DNA of 51,060 nt. Origin: Acidimicrobiaceae bacterium. GTDB taxonomy: Bacteria; Actinomycetota; Acidimicrobiia; Acidimicrobiales; RAAP-2. The notes beneath the pieces were generated by a model that was not told the DNA's origin, did no database searches, and saw nothing but the letters and a program-made list of their open reading frames with translations. How positions within the stretch are numbered: the first letter of the stretch is position 1; each line of letters begins with the position of its first letter. The DNA lies in the NCBI GenBank assembly GCA_003133685.1, contig PKYQ01000027.1:40474-91533 (forward strand). The letters are read 5' to 3'. Below are positions 17,871 through 25,527 of this stretch, in pieces. The translations under genes and the position numbers were made by a program.

Positions 17871-17889
17871 GTTTACTTAACGTGTCAAC
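17871..17889. promoter_or_regulatory. Operator-like inverted repeat GTTTAC-N7-GTCAAC upstream of the ABC operon
   Basis: About 155 bp before the binding-protein ATG lies GTTTAC, a 7-bp spacer TTAACGT, and GTCAAC. The arms are inverted repeats with five of six positions matching. The element contains ACTTAACGTG, repeated exactly at 25397-25406 in front of the 2-oxoacid dehydrogenase genes. It is a candidate binding site for the XRE-cupin regulator encoded at 21476-22270; this is inference. Confidence 0.4.
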
Positions 17890-17977
17890 CGATAGTGAAC
17901 AGTTCGCCACGGTGATTTTCAAGGAAACACGGCTGGCAAATCTCTGTGATTCGCCAGTTCGCTCTTAGACCATCATG

Positions 17978-18012
17978 CACGAGGCCGACGCCAAAAGGGC
18001 GTCGGCCTCGTG
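17978..18012. terminator. Strong hairpin downstream of the amidohydrolase gene
   Basis: A perfect 15-bp inverted repeat, CACGAGGCCGACGCC at 17978-17992 and its complement at 17998-18012, encloses the loop AAAAG. It lies between the amidohydrolase stop (18060) and the ABC operon promoter and would end the amidohydrolase transcript. No clear U-tract follows on either strand, so it may be a Rho-aided or bidirectional terminator. The rest of the 344-bp interval (17716-18059) shows no gene. Confidence 0.6.
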
Positions 18013-18059
18013 AATTGACGGACTATTGATAGACGTGAATCACGTACTTATATGGGCTC

Positions 18060-19502
18060 TTACTCATTCACGTATTTATAGGGATTCTCATTGACTTGGC
18101 GCTCGGTCAACTCGGGATTCATGCCACTGACCCACGCTTCCTCGCCGATCGTGTCGGCCAGGAACGAGACCGTCTTCTCAGTTTTCGTTCGAGCGGCGGC
18201 CAAGTCGATACCAATCAACTTGTGCTCGTGCTTGACAATATTGCCGTCAATGACGACCGTATCGACGTCGGCACGTTGAGCCTGCATCACGACATGACCG
18301 TACGGGTTGATGATCGGGAACATCGCCGGCGAGTTGTCATTCTTCACGAGCACGATGTCGGCGCGCTTGCCGACTTCAATGCTGCCGATCTTGTCCTCGA
18401 GTCCGAGGGCCTTGGCACCGCCTCGCGTGGCCCAGTGGACGACTTCCTCGCACCGTATGTCGAGGCAGACGACCTGCTCGCCCTTGAGTTGCGACTCGAA
18501 GTGCTGACGTGATCGGTCCGCTCCCGCGGTCGCTCGCATGGCGGTGAAGAAGTCCGCACTCCACCACACCGAGGTGTCCTGCGACAGGGAGATGGGAATG
18601 TCGTACTGGCGCAAAATCCACGAGGACGGATAGCCCTGGCCCGCACTCTGCTCACTCTCGGTCGACACTGAAGCTGACCCACCCGAGGCCGCGATGCGGT
18701 GATAGGAGTCTTCAGAGAGTGACGAACAGTGGACAAAGACGGTGTCGGGGGCCATGCAGTCGTTCTCGTGCATCAAGCGGATGCTTTCGTCGCCGTTGAC
18801 GCCGTAGACCCCCGCGTGTGTCGTGACCGGCACGCCCAACTCCTTGGCCGCGTCAAACGCCGGCTTCTCAGGGAATGACGGGTCACCGAGCACGTCAAAG
18901 GCCACCTGGAAACCGAGCATGTCGTTTTTTGCACCGAAACGACGACTGTAGAAATCCTTGAACTCTTTGGAGACCGACCACTCCCAAGGAGCCGCCTGAA
19001 TGTTGCCGTAGGCGAGGATGAACCGTCCCGGCACGGCTTCGAGCGCGTCCACCGCGGCGTCGGCGTGATCGGTGCTCGACAGACCGTGCGACCAGTCGAC
19101 CGAGGTCGTGACGCCTGCGTCGACCGCCTCGATCTCTGACAAGAGATTGCCGGCGTAAATATCCTCGGGTCGAAAGTCCTTACCGTGCTGCAGGTAGTAC
19201 CAGACGAAGTACTGCGAAAGACTCCAGTCCGCGCCGTAGCCCCGCATCGCGGTCTGCCACATGTGGCGGTGCGTGTCGATCATTCCGGGCATGATGATGC
19301 CGCCGCCCGCGTCAATGCTGAGGGCACCTTCAGGAGCGCTGAGATTCGGACCAATCTCCTTGATGACGCCGTCCACGACGAGAACGTCACTGTTCTTCAA
19401 GACGCGGTGCTGGTTATCCATCGTGATCACGATGCCGTTTCGAAACACAATCGGTCGTCCGTGCTCGAGCGATTCGCCCTTCGAGTTGACGTCATTGCTC
19501 AT
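18060..19502 (-). CDS. Amidohydrolase, AtzA/TrzA/guanine-deaminase-like
   Basis: This 480-residue metal-dependent hydrolase has the amidohydrolase beta barrel flanked by its composite beta sandwich. The likely metal ligands are visible: DTHRH (His78, His80), TTHA (His229), VFVHCS (His258) and SQDT (Asp309). The C-terminal IGSIEVGKRADIVLV segment is the family's closing motif. Members hydrolyse C-Cl, C-N or amidine bonds of s-triazines, purines and related rings; the substrate here is unknown. It starts at ATG after a GGGGGG ribosome site and diverges from the SDR gene. Its neighbours suggest it acts early in the pathway fed by the ABC importer. Confidence 0.88.
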   Translation of the reverse strand: MSNDVNSKGESLEHGRPIVFRNGIVITMDNQHRVLKNSDVLVVDGVIKEIGPNLSAPEGALSIDAGGGIIMPGMIDTHRHMWQTAMRGYGADWSLSQYFVWYYLQHGKDFRPEDIYAGNLLSEIEAVDAGVTTSVDWSHGLSSTDHADAAVDALEAVPGRFILAYGNIQAAPWEWSVSKEFKDFYSRRFGAKNDMLGFQVAFDVLGDPSFPEKPAFDAAKELGVPVTTHAGVYGVNGDESIRLMHENDCMAPDTVFVHCSSLSEDSYHRIAASGGSASVSTESEQSAGQGYPSSWILRQYDIPISLSQDTSVWWSADFFTAMRATAGADRSRQHFESQLKGEQVVCLDIRCEEVVHWATRGGAKALGLEDKIGSIEVGKRADIVLVKNDNSPAMFPIINPYGHVVMQAQRADVDTVVIDGNIVKHEHKLIGIDLAAARTKTEKTVSFLADTIGEEAWVSGMNPELTERQVNENPYKYVNE

Positions 19503-19524
19503 TACAAGCCCCCCACTAATTAGC

Positions 19525-19706
19525 CGTTAAGGGTTTGAGCGTAGCACCGTGTTCCTTGATGTCAATAGTGACTTCACACGACGGGGGACGAACCGAAACG
19601 GCTCATTCTCCTTACGTGGACAACGAATTGACGAACGTTCCAGAGTGAGAAAGCGCACGAGATCTCTGTTTCACTTCGCGAAATCTTGGAGTATGTTTTA
19701 CTTCAC
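19525..19706. promoter_or_regulatory. Divergent control region of amidohydrolase and SDR genes with repeated ACTTMAC elements
   Basis: The 228-bp gap between the divergent amidohydrolase and SDR genes holds CGTTAAG at 19525-19531 and ACTTCAC at 19571-19577 and 19700-19706. The last lies in TTTTACTTCACTGAAC, which resembles the element at 17871-17889. These may be sites for a shared regulator. Exact promoters were not assigned. Confidence 0.35.
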
Positions 19707-19730
19707 TGAACACTCAAAGGGGGTCGGTCC

Positions 19731-20435
19731 ATGTCAGAAAGCCGAGCAGGTCGTACCGCAGTTGTCCTGGGGGGAACTCAGGGCCTGGGCAAAGAGATCG
19801 TCAAGACACTTGCCGCCAAAGGTACGACCGTCTACCTCTCAGGTCGGACGCATGAAAGCGCCGACGCCGCTGCCAAGGAGATCGGGCAGGGCACCATTGG
19901 CCTCGCGCTCGATTTGTCGATGCCAGAGACCATCGCCGAGTCTCTGTCGAGCGTGCCGTCGGTTGACGATCTGATCATCGCCGCCATCGAGCGCGACGCG
20001 AACACCTTGGCGAATTACGACGTCGCGGCGGCAATCCGTCTCGTCACTCTCAAGTTGGTCGGTTACACCGAAGCAGTGCACGCTCTGCGCAGCCGCCTCA
20101 CTCCCCAAGCGTCCATCGTGCTCTTTGGCGGACTGGCCCTGCTGCGCGCCTACCCCGGCTCCACCACCGTGTCAACGGTCAACGGTGGCATCGTCGGCAT
20201 CGTCAATTCTCTGGCGACGGAGCTGGCACCGATTCGTGTCAACGCAATTCACCCCGGCATCATCGGAGACAGCCCCTTTTGGGAGGGCAAGGACAACAGC
20301 CCCGTGATCAACCGCACACCGCTCGGTCGTCTCGTGACGATGGCCGAAATCGTTGATTCGGTTGAGTTCTTACTGAATAACACGGGAATAAACGGAGTAA
20401 ATCTGGCGGTTGACGGTGGCTGGCTACTGAAGTAG
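19731..20435 (+). CDS. SDR-fold protein lacking the canonical catalytic residues
   Basis: This 234-residue Rossmann protein keeps the cofactor-binding GGTQGLG (residues 14-20) and the C-terminal SDR layout (LAPIRVNAIHPG, then the VNLAVDGGW end). The classical active site is absent. The NNAG motif is replaced by IIAAIERD, the catalytic Ser region reads FGGLA, and the YxxxK pair aligns with Val147 and Asn151 (TTVSTVNGG). It may use other residues, bind ligand without turnover, or act as a regulator. It is the first of four plus-strand genes in the catabolic island. Confidence 0.85.
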   Translation: MSESRAGRTAVVLGGTQGLGKEIVKTLAAKGTTVYLSGRTHESADAAAKEIGQGTIGLALDLSMPETIAESLSSVPSVDDLIIAAIERDANTLANYDVAAAIRLVTLKLVGYTEAVHALRSRLTPQASIVLFGGLALLRAYPGSTTVSTVNGGIVGIVNSLATELAPIRVNAIHPGIIGDSPFWEGKDNSPVINRTPLGRLVTMAEIVDSVEFLLNNTGINGVNLAVDGGWLLK

Positions 20436-20476
20436 CCAACGCGTTACCGGTCGTTGATTGATCGAAGGAGTTGACT

Positions 20477-21382
20477 ATGTACCACCTAACAACAATCGAT
20501 GACCAGACTGCTCGGACTCCCGAGCACTTCGCGGATAACGCGTCGGGGTACCGCCGTCAGATCCTGGTGAACCGGGCAACCGGTTCACCCCACATGACGC
20601 TGTCGGTGGATCATCTAGCCGAGGGCGGACACGTCGACGCAGTGCTGCACTCTTTCGAGACCAGTTTCTACGTACTTTCGGGAACGCTCGCCCTGACCAC
20701 GCTCGGACAGACGACGTATCTCGGACCCGACCACTGCATCGTGCTTCCCCTCGCCACGACGTACCAGCTTCGAGCCGTTGATGGACCAGTGCGCTGGCTC
20801 CAGATGCAATCGCCAGCCGAACTTGATGACGGCCGCCGACAAGACACCTTCTTCACTGGCGAAACCTTGGTGGAAACCGCACCGATGACACCCGATATGC
20901 GCGACCCTCGTAATCGCAACGTCGCTCGGTTCGACTCTGACGCCATGGACCTCAAGCGACTCGCCGGCGGGTCTAACGTCGGTGCTCCTACGGTGTCGCC
21001 CAGCATGGCGACGGCACTCCTCGCCTACAGCGGCATCGGGGTGAAGATGCTGATCGACCAGCAAGTCGGCGCGCAGCTCCACACGATGTTCATGGTCGAT
21101 TACCAGCCAACCGCGATCGCGCACCCTCACGACCATCCCTTCGAAGAGGCGTACGTTTTCGTCGAAGGCGAAGTTCACGGTCTGATCGACGGCGAATTAT
21201 TGGTCCTGCATCCCGGAGATGTTCTATGGGCCGGTGTGGGCTGCGACCACGGCTTCGAGAATCGGAGCACTGGTCTCGTTCGGTGGATCGAGGTTCAAGC
21301 GCCAGCCCCGCCGCCTCGACACTCCTATCGCTTCAGTCGAGAGTGGGAGCATCTCTCAGAACAATTGAAGGCGGACGAGTAG
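20477..21382 (+). CDS. Bicupin protein, ureidoglycine-aminohydrolase-like
   Basis: The ATG at 20477 has a GAAGGAG site six bases upstream; an in-frame TTG two codons earlier is less likely. The 301-residue protein has two cupin domains (about 45-115 and 195-290). The second has an apparently intact metal site, AHPHDHPFEEAYVFVEGE, with later CDHGFEN. This arrangement resembles (S)-ureidoglycine aminohydrolase and related bicupins that act on small nitrogenous acids. That assignment is a resemblance, not proof. It could catalyse hydrolysis or isomerisation in the pathway of its neighbours. Confidence 0.8.
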   Translation: MYHLTTIDDQTARTPEHFADNASGYRRQILVNRATGSPHMTLSVDHLAEGGHVDAVLHSFETSFYVLSGTLALTTLGQTTYLGPDHCIVLPLATTYQLRAVDGPVRWLQMQSPAELDDGRRQDTFFTGETLVETAPMTPDMRDPRNRNVARFDSDAMDLKRLAGGSNVGAPTVSPSMATALLAYSGIGVKMLIDQQVGAQLHTMFMVDYQPTAIAHPHDHPFEEAYVFVEGEVHGLIDGELLVLHPGDVLWAGVGCDHGFENRSTGLVRWIEVQAPAPPPRHSYRFSREWEHLSEQLKADE

Positions 21383-21475
21383 GTGTCCATAGAATCTGAG
21401 AACGCCATATGCGCGAGCGAACGTCAATACCGACTTAGGTTTGCGGATGACAAGTGCGGGAAGAGGGATTGACAG

Positions 21476-22270
21476 ATGGGGGTTCCCAAGAGGGTGGCCA
21501 CCGAACCAAGGGCGACAGTTTCTCCTCGGACCACGGCGAAAGGTCCCCGCAAGACAAGCGCCGTCGAGTCACCAGCGATCACCAATAACAACCGATTCGC
21601 ACCGGGCTTGGTGGGCGCACGCCTGCGCGAGCGCCGACTGGAGCGCGGAGTAACGCTTCGACAATTCGCGCGCGATATTGACGTGTCGGCATCGTTTATT
21701 TCCCAACTCGAAACGGGTAAGGCCCAGCCGTCCGTCGCGACGTTTTACTCGATCTGCGCCGCTCTCGATATCTCCATCGATGAGTTGTTCAACTACGACG
21801 AACCCGTAACACCGGCGACAGAGGAGACCACCGACGGCCGTACCGACGCTGCTCACAATCACTGGCTCAGCGTCGAGGAAAGTGCCGCACCCCCGGCGAA
21901 GGGACGTGTTCGCCTCGAGAGCGGGTCGTCGCCGGTGGTGCGAACGAACGAACGAAAGGTTCTAGTCCTCGATTCCGGCGTGACCTGGGAGTCACTAATC
22001 TCTTCGCATCGCGACAAGACGGATTTCATGTTCGTTCGTTACGAAGTCGGGGGCAGTTCCACGTTGGAGGATCGGCTCATTCGACACGCGGGAACGGAGT
22101 ATGGATTCATACTCAAGGGAACGTTGCAAATTTCCTTGGGATTCGATACCTACGAGCTCAACACCGGAGACTCCATCTGCTTTGATTCGAGTCGACCTCA
22201 TCGCCTGTACAACACTGGCGCCATCGCCGTCGAGGCGATTTGGGTAAACCTTGAATTTCGAGGGAACTAA
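21476..22270 (+). CDS. XRE-family transcriptional regulator with C-terminal cupin sensor
   Basis: This 264-residue protein has a disordered N-terminus, a helix-turn-helix at about residues 42-100 (RLRERRLERGVTLRQFARDI, VSASFISQLETGKAQPSVAT) and a cupin domain at about 185-262 (HAGTEYGFILKGTLQISLGF, LNTGDSICFDSSRPHRLYNT). Regulators of this type usually sense a small metabolite in the cupin barrel and control adjacent catabolic genes. Its position in the middle of the island makes it the probable local regulator. The cupin metal ligands look incomplete, so ligand binding may be metal-independent. Confidence 0.9.
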   Translation: MGVPKRVATEPRATVSPRTTAKGPRKTSAVESPAITNNNRFAPGLVGARLRERRLERGVTLRQFARDIDVSASFISQLETGKAQPSVATFYSICAALDISIDELFNYDEPVTPATEETTDGRTDAAHNHWLSVEESAAPPAKGRVRLESGSSPVVRTNERKVLVLDSGVTWESLISSHRDKTDFMFVRYEVGGSSTLEDRLIRHAGTEYGFILKGTLQISLGFDTYELNTGDSICFDSSRPHRLYNTGAIAVEAIWVNLEFRGN

Positions 22271-22388
22271 GGGATTCCTCGTCGTTGCGGCCACCGAGAC
22301 GGCATCGTCTCGGAACGTCATCTCCGCTACCTCGTTAAGGAGTCGAAGAGTCCGTTGATTGTCCATCACCTTAGAGAAAGGAACCTCA

Positions 22389-23309
22389 ATGGCACACGCT
22401 GAGGATCGACGAACTATCGCGGTGCTGGGTATGGGCAAGATGGGCCAGGCACTCGCCGGACGCTTGCTCGACCAAGGATGGGGCGTTGTCATTTGGAACC
22501 GCTCTCCCAGGGACTTCTCGGATCTCGAATCTCGAGGTGCGTTTCTCCTCAATTCCCTCGACGATCTGTGGGACCGCGCCTCTATCGTGATCACGTTCCT
22601 CGCCAATGACGACGCCTTGGCGAGTGTCTGTTTCGAGGACGGGGGCGTCCTGCAATCTGGAGCGAGTGATCGTGTCTTGATCGACATGTCAACCGTGTCG
22701 CCACGTATCTCCTCGGCGATTTCCGCAAGAGCCGAGGCCGTCGGCGTCGATTACCTCCGGTCACCCGTCAGCGGTAATCCGGCTGTTCTCTCGGCGGGCA
22801 ACATCACGCTGATTGTCTCTGGTCCGCGCGACACGTTCGAACGCGTCGAAGAGTTGATGAATTCGATCGGGCCGACGGTTTTGTACGTCGGCGACGCCGA
22901 GCACTCGCGGACCCTCAAGCTCGCGATCAACGCCGGACTGGCCGTGACCGCTCAGATCATGGCCGAACTCATCGTCTTCGGTGAGAACAACGGCATCGAC
23001 CGATCAATACTCCTGCACGCGTTAGGCGAATCAGTGATGGGTTCGCCGTTCGTTCGTTACAAGACGCCGGGCCTCATTGCCCACGACTACTCCACCACCT
23101 TCACGACGAACCTCTTGATCAAGGACCTTGAACTCGCGCTCGACGTCGCGCACGGTGCCGACCTGTCACTGCCGGTTATCGAGTTGGTCAACTCATTGAC
23201 CCACCTCGCCTCGACGAACGGCTACGGCGAAATCGATTTCGCGTCATTGTTGCCGAGTCTGCAACTCGTGTTGGGCCAGTCCCCCGACATCGAACCGTCG
23301 TCCTCGTAA
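22389..23309 (+). CDS. 3-hydroxyisobutyrate-dehydrogenase-family NAD(P) oxidoreductase
   Basis: The ATG at 22389 follows AAAGGA by a good spacing and was preferred to a TTG 30 bp upstream. The 306-residue protein has the Rossmann motif VLGMGKMGQALAGRLL, a substrate-binding region ending YLRSPVSGNPAVLSAGNITL, and the catalytic Lys in RTLKLAINAG. The C-terminal all-helical domain completes the beta-hydroxyacid dehydrogenase fold. Members oxidise 3-hydroxyisobutyrate, tartronate semialdehyde or similar acids. It converges with the E1 beta gene. Confidence 0.9.
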   Translation: MAHAEDRRTIAVLGMGKMGQALAGRLLDQGWGVVIWNRSPRDFSDLESRGAFLLNSLDDLWDRASIVITFLANDDALASVCFEDGGVLQSGASDRVLIDMSTVSPRISSAISARAEAVGVDYLRSPVSGNPAVLSAGNITLIVSGPRDTFERVEELMNSIGPTVLYVGDAEHSRTLKLAINAGLAVTAQIMAELIVFGENNGIDRSILLHALGESVMGSPFVRYKTPGLIAHDYSTTFTTNLLIKDLELALDVAHGADLSLPVIELVNSLTHLASTNGYGEIDFASLLPSLQLVLGQSPDIEPSSS

Positions 23310-23331
23310 ATCAATAGCGCGAGGCGACGTT

Positions 23332-24309
23332 CTACGAATTCATTGACTTGGTGACCGTGCTGACGATTCGTTCGACCGAAGGTATCGCCATGTCCTCGAG
23401 CGCGTCGGCGGCGGGAAGTGGGATGTGCGGCGTCGTAATTCGAACGATCGGTCCGTCGAGGTCGTAGAAAGCCTCTTCACTAACGATTGACGCCAGCTCG
23501 CCGCCCCAACCGCACAGCCGAGGATTCTCTTCAACCGTGAACAGTCGACCGGTCGCCGACACTTCGCGAAGGATCGTCGTCGTGTCGAGCGGCACCAACG
23601 ACCGTACGTCCACGACGGTGCACTCGATCCCGGCGTTCGCCAGTTCCTCCGCCGCCGCGAGAGCTTTGGGGACCATTGCGCCGAGCGCCACGACGGTCGC
23701 GTCCGTTCCATTGCGCAGGACCTTCGCCGAGCCCAGCGTGTCGACGATCTCACCATCGGGCACGTCCATCTTGGACGCGTAGAGGGCCTTCGCTTCGAGG
23801 AAGATCACCGGGTCATCGTCGCGAATCGAGGCCGCCATAAGGCCGATGACGTCAGTGGCGTTGCTGGGTACGACAACCTTCAGACCCGGGATCATCATCG
23901 CCCAGTTCTCAACGCTTTGGGAGTGTTGCGCACCGAAACGCAGGCCGCCGCCGTTACCGGAGCGAATCACGAGCGGGAACGTCACTTGACCGTTCGTCAT
24001 GTATCGACTCTTCGCAATTTCGTTGGCGACGATGTCCCAGCAGACCGCGAAGAAGTCGGCGAACATAATCTCGGCGATGGGCCTCAGACCAGTCATCGCC
24101 GCACCCATCGCTGCACCCAGAATCGCCTGTTCTGAGATCGGGGTGTCGCGCACCCGCACCGGTCCGAACTCCTCGAACAATCCGACCGTTCCCTTGAACA
24201 CGCCGCCGGCCGCACCGACGTCTTCTCCGAGGAAGACCACGGATTCGTCGCGACGCATCTCTTGGGCGACGCCGCGCGCAATGGCCTCTCGAAACGTCAA
24301 TTGCGCCAT
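23332..24309 (-). CDS. 2-oxoacid dehydrogenase E1 beta subunit
   Basis: This 325-residue protein is a typical E1 beta: MAQLTFREAIARGVAQEMRR, VVFLGEDVGAAGGVFKGT, DTPISEQAILGAAMGAA with the conserved TPP-activating Glu, and a transketolase C-terminal domain (VVDVRSLVPLD, FTVEENP). With E1 alpha it decarboxylates a 2-oxoacid and transfers the acyl group to lipoyl-E2. It overlaps the E1 alpha gene by 13 bp. Pyruvate, acetoin-type and branched-chain enzymes cannot be separated reliably by eye; the sequence is nearest to the pyruvate/acetoin group. Confidence 0.92.
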   Translation of the reverse strand: MAQLTFREAIARGVAQEMRRDESVVFLGEDVGAAGGVFKGTVGLFEEFGPVRVRDTPISEQAILGAAMGAAMTGLRPIAEIMFADFFAVCWDIVANEIAKSRYMTNGQVTFPLVIRSGNGGGLRFGAQHSQSVENWAMMIPGLKVVVPSNATDVIGLMAASIRDDDPVIFLEAKALYASKMDVPDGEIVDTLGSAKVLRNGTDATVVALGAMVPKALAAAEELANAGIECTVVDVRSLVPLDTTTILREVSATGRLFTVEENPRLCGWGGELASIVSEEAFYDLDGPIVRITTPHIPLPAADALEDMAIPSVERIVSTVTKSMNS

Positions 24310-25304
24310 GATCCACTCCCGTCAGCCCACACGTCTTTCATCAACAGATCCTCGCCAGGAATTCCACCGGCCTTGGCCTCTTCGGTCGCGCGGTCCACCT
24401 CCGCAATGACGTCGTTTTCTATTGCGATCAACTCGTCTTCGCTCACGCCAAGTTCAAGTAGTCGGAGCCGGTACCGGGGAACAGGGTCCTTCGCCATCCA
24501 CTCGGCGACCTCCGCGTCGGGGCGATACTTGCCGGGATCGGCTCTCGAGTGACCACCGTGACGATAGGTCAGCGCCTCGATCAGGCTCGGGCCGTCACCG
24601 GCGCGGGCGCGCGCGATAGCGCTAGTCGCGACATCAAAGACCGCGTCGGCGTCGTTGCCGTCAATCAGTATCGACTCCAGTCCATAGGCGCTGGCCCGGT
24701 CGGCGGCGGGGTGCGCCACGGCCGTCACTTCACTCGTGCGGGTGTATTCCATCCAGAGGTTGTTCTCGCACACGAAGACAACGGGCAGCTTCCAAACGGC
24801 CGCGAAGTTAAGGGCTTCATGAAAGGCGCCGATATTCACTGAGCCGTCGCCGAAGAAGCAGACCGCGACTTGATCGGTCTTGCGATACTGCGCGCTCCAG
24901 GCGGCGCCGCAGGCGATCGGCAAGTGGGCACCGATGATCGCGTAACTACCCATGACACCGTGATCCACGCTCGTCAGATGCATGGACCCGCCCTTGCCGG
25001 CCATCAGTCCGTTGGTGCGGCCCATCAATTCGGCGAAGACGGGCGTCATCGGTACCCCTCGGGCGAGGGTGTGGGCGTGTCCGCGGTAGGTGGCGAAAGT
25101 CCAGTCGGTGGGCCGCATCGCCGCGGCGAAGCCGGCGGCGATCGCCTCTTGACCGATGGACAGATGACTCGTGCCTTTGACGAAGTTCTCCAAGAACAGG
25201 TCGTAGGCGCGCTCTTCGAACTTGCGAAGTTCGAGTTGACACCGATAGAGGCTGATCTGATCGGTCAAGTCAACGACCGGCGACGCAACTTTGGTGCCGG
25301 ACAT
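24297..25304 (-). CDS. 2-oxoacid dehydrogenase E1 alpha subunit
   Basis: This 335-residue TPP-dependent subunit starts at an ATG after AAAGGAGAG. The TPP motif GDGSVNIGAFHEALN ends in CENN, and the conserved HLSIGQEA, YRGHAHTLARG and YRHGGHSRADPGKYRP regions are present. HGGHS contains the phosphorylation-loop Ser of the family. It forms a heterotetramer with E1 beta, whose start lies inside its end. Acetoin-dehydrogenase E1 alpha is similar in length, so the substrate may be pyruvate, acetoin or another small 2-oxo compound produced by the island. Confidence 0.92.
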   Translation of the reverse strand: MSGTKVASPVVDLTDQISLYRCQLELRKFEERAYDLFLENFVKGTSHLSIGQEAIAAGFAAAMRPTDWTFATYRGHAHTLARGVPMTPVFAELMGRTNGLMAGKGGSMHLTSVDHGVMGSYAIIGAHLPIACGAAWSAQYRKTDQVAVCFFGDGSVNIGAFHEALNFAAVWKLPVVFVCENNLWMEYTRTSEVTAVAHPAADRASAYGLESILIDGNDADAVFDVATSAIARARAGDGPSLIEALTYRHGGHSRADPGKYRPDAEVAEWMAKDPVPRYRLRLLELGVSEDELIAIENDVIAEVDRATEEAKAGGIPGEDLLMKDVWADGSGSWRN

Positions 25305-25527
25305 CTCGAACTCTCCTTTTACTCGTGAACGGCTGAAAACGTTTCATATGATGCAGCGAGGAGACCGCGCAAGACCTCGCACCATCGTTTAGTGTGACTT
25401 AACGTGCAGTAGCCTATAACTTCACCGTAGGGCATTCAAGCGCAGAATGATGCCTCGCGGCGCCGTGTAGTTCCACCTCGAGTTCGCGCTCGCCGCCCGT
25501 CGCAACAGACAACGAAGGACCGATCCA
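25305..25527. promoter_or_regulatory. Divergent promoter region of E1 and E2 genes with ACTTAACGTG element
   Basis: This 223-bp gap separates the E1 genes (minus strand) from E2 (plus strand). ACTTAACGTG occurs at 25397-25406, identical to the core of the element before the ABC operon at 17875-17884. The E1 ribosome site AAAGGAGAG is at the left end. No gene is seen. Confidence 0.45.
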
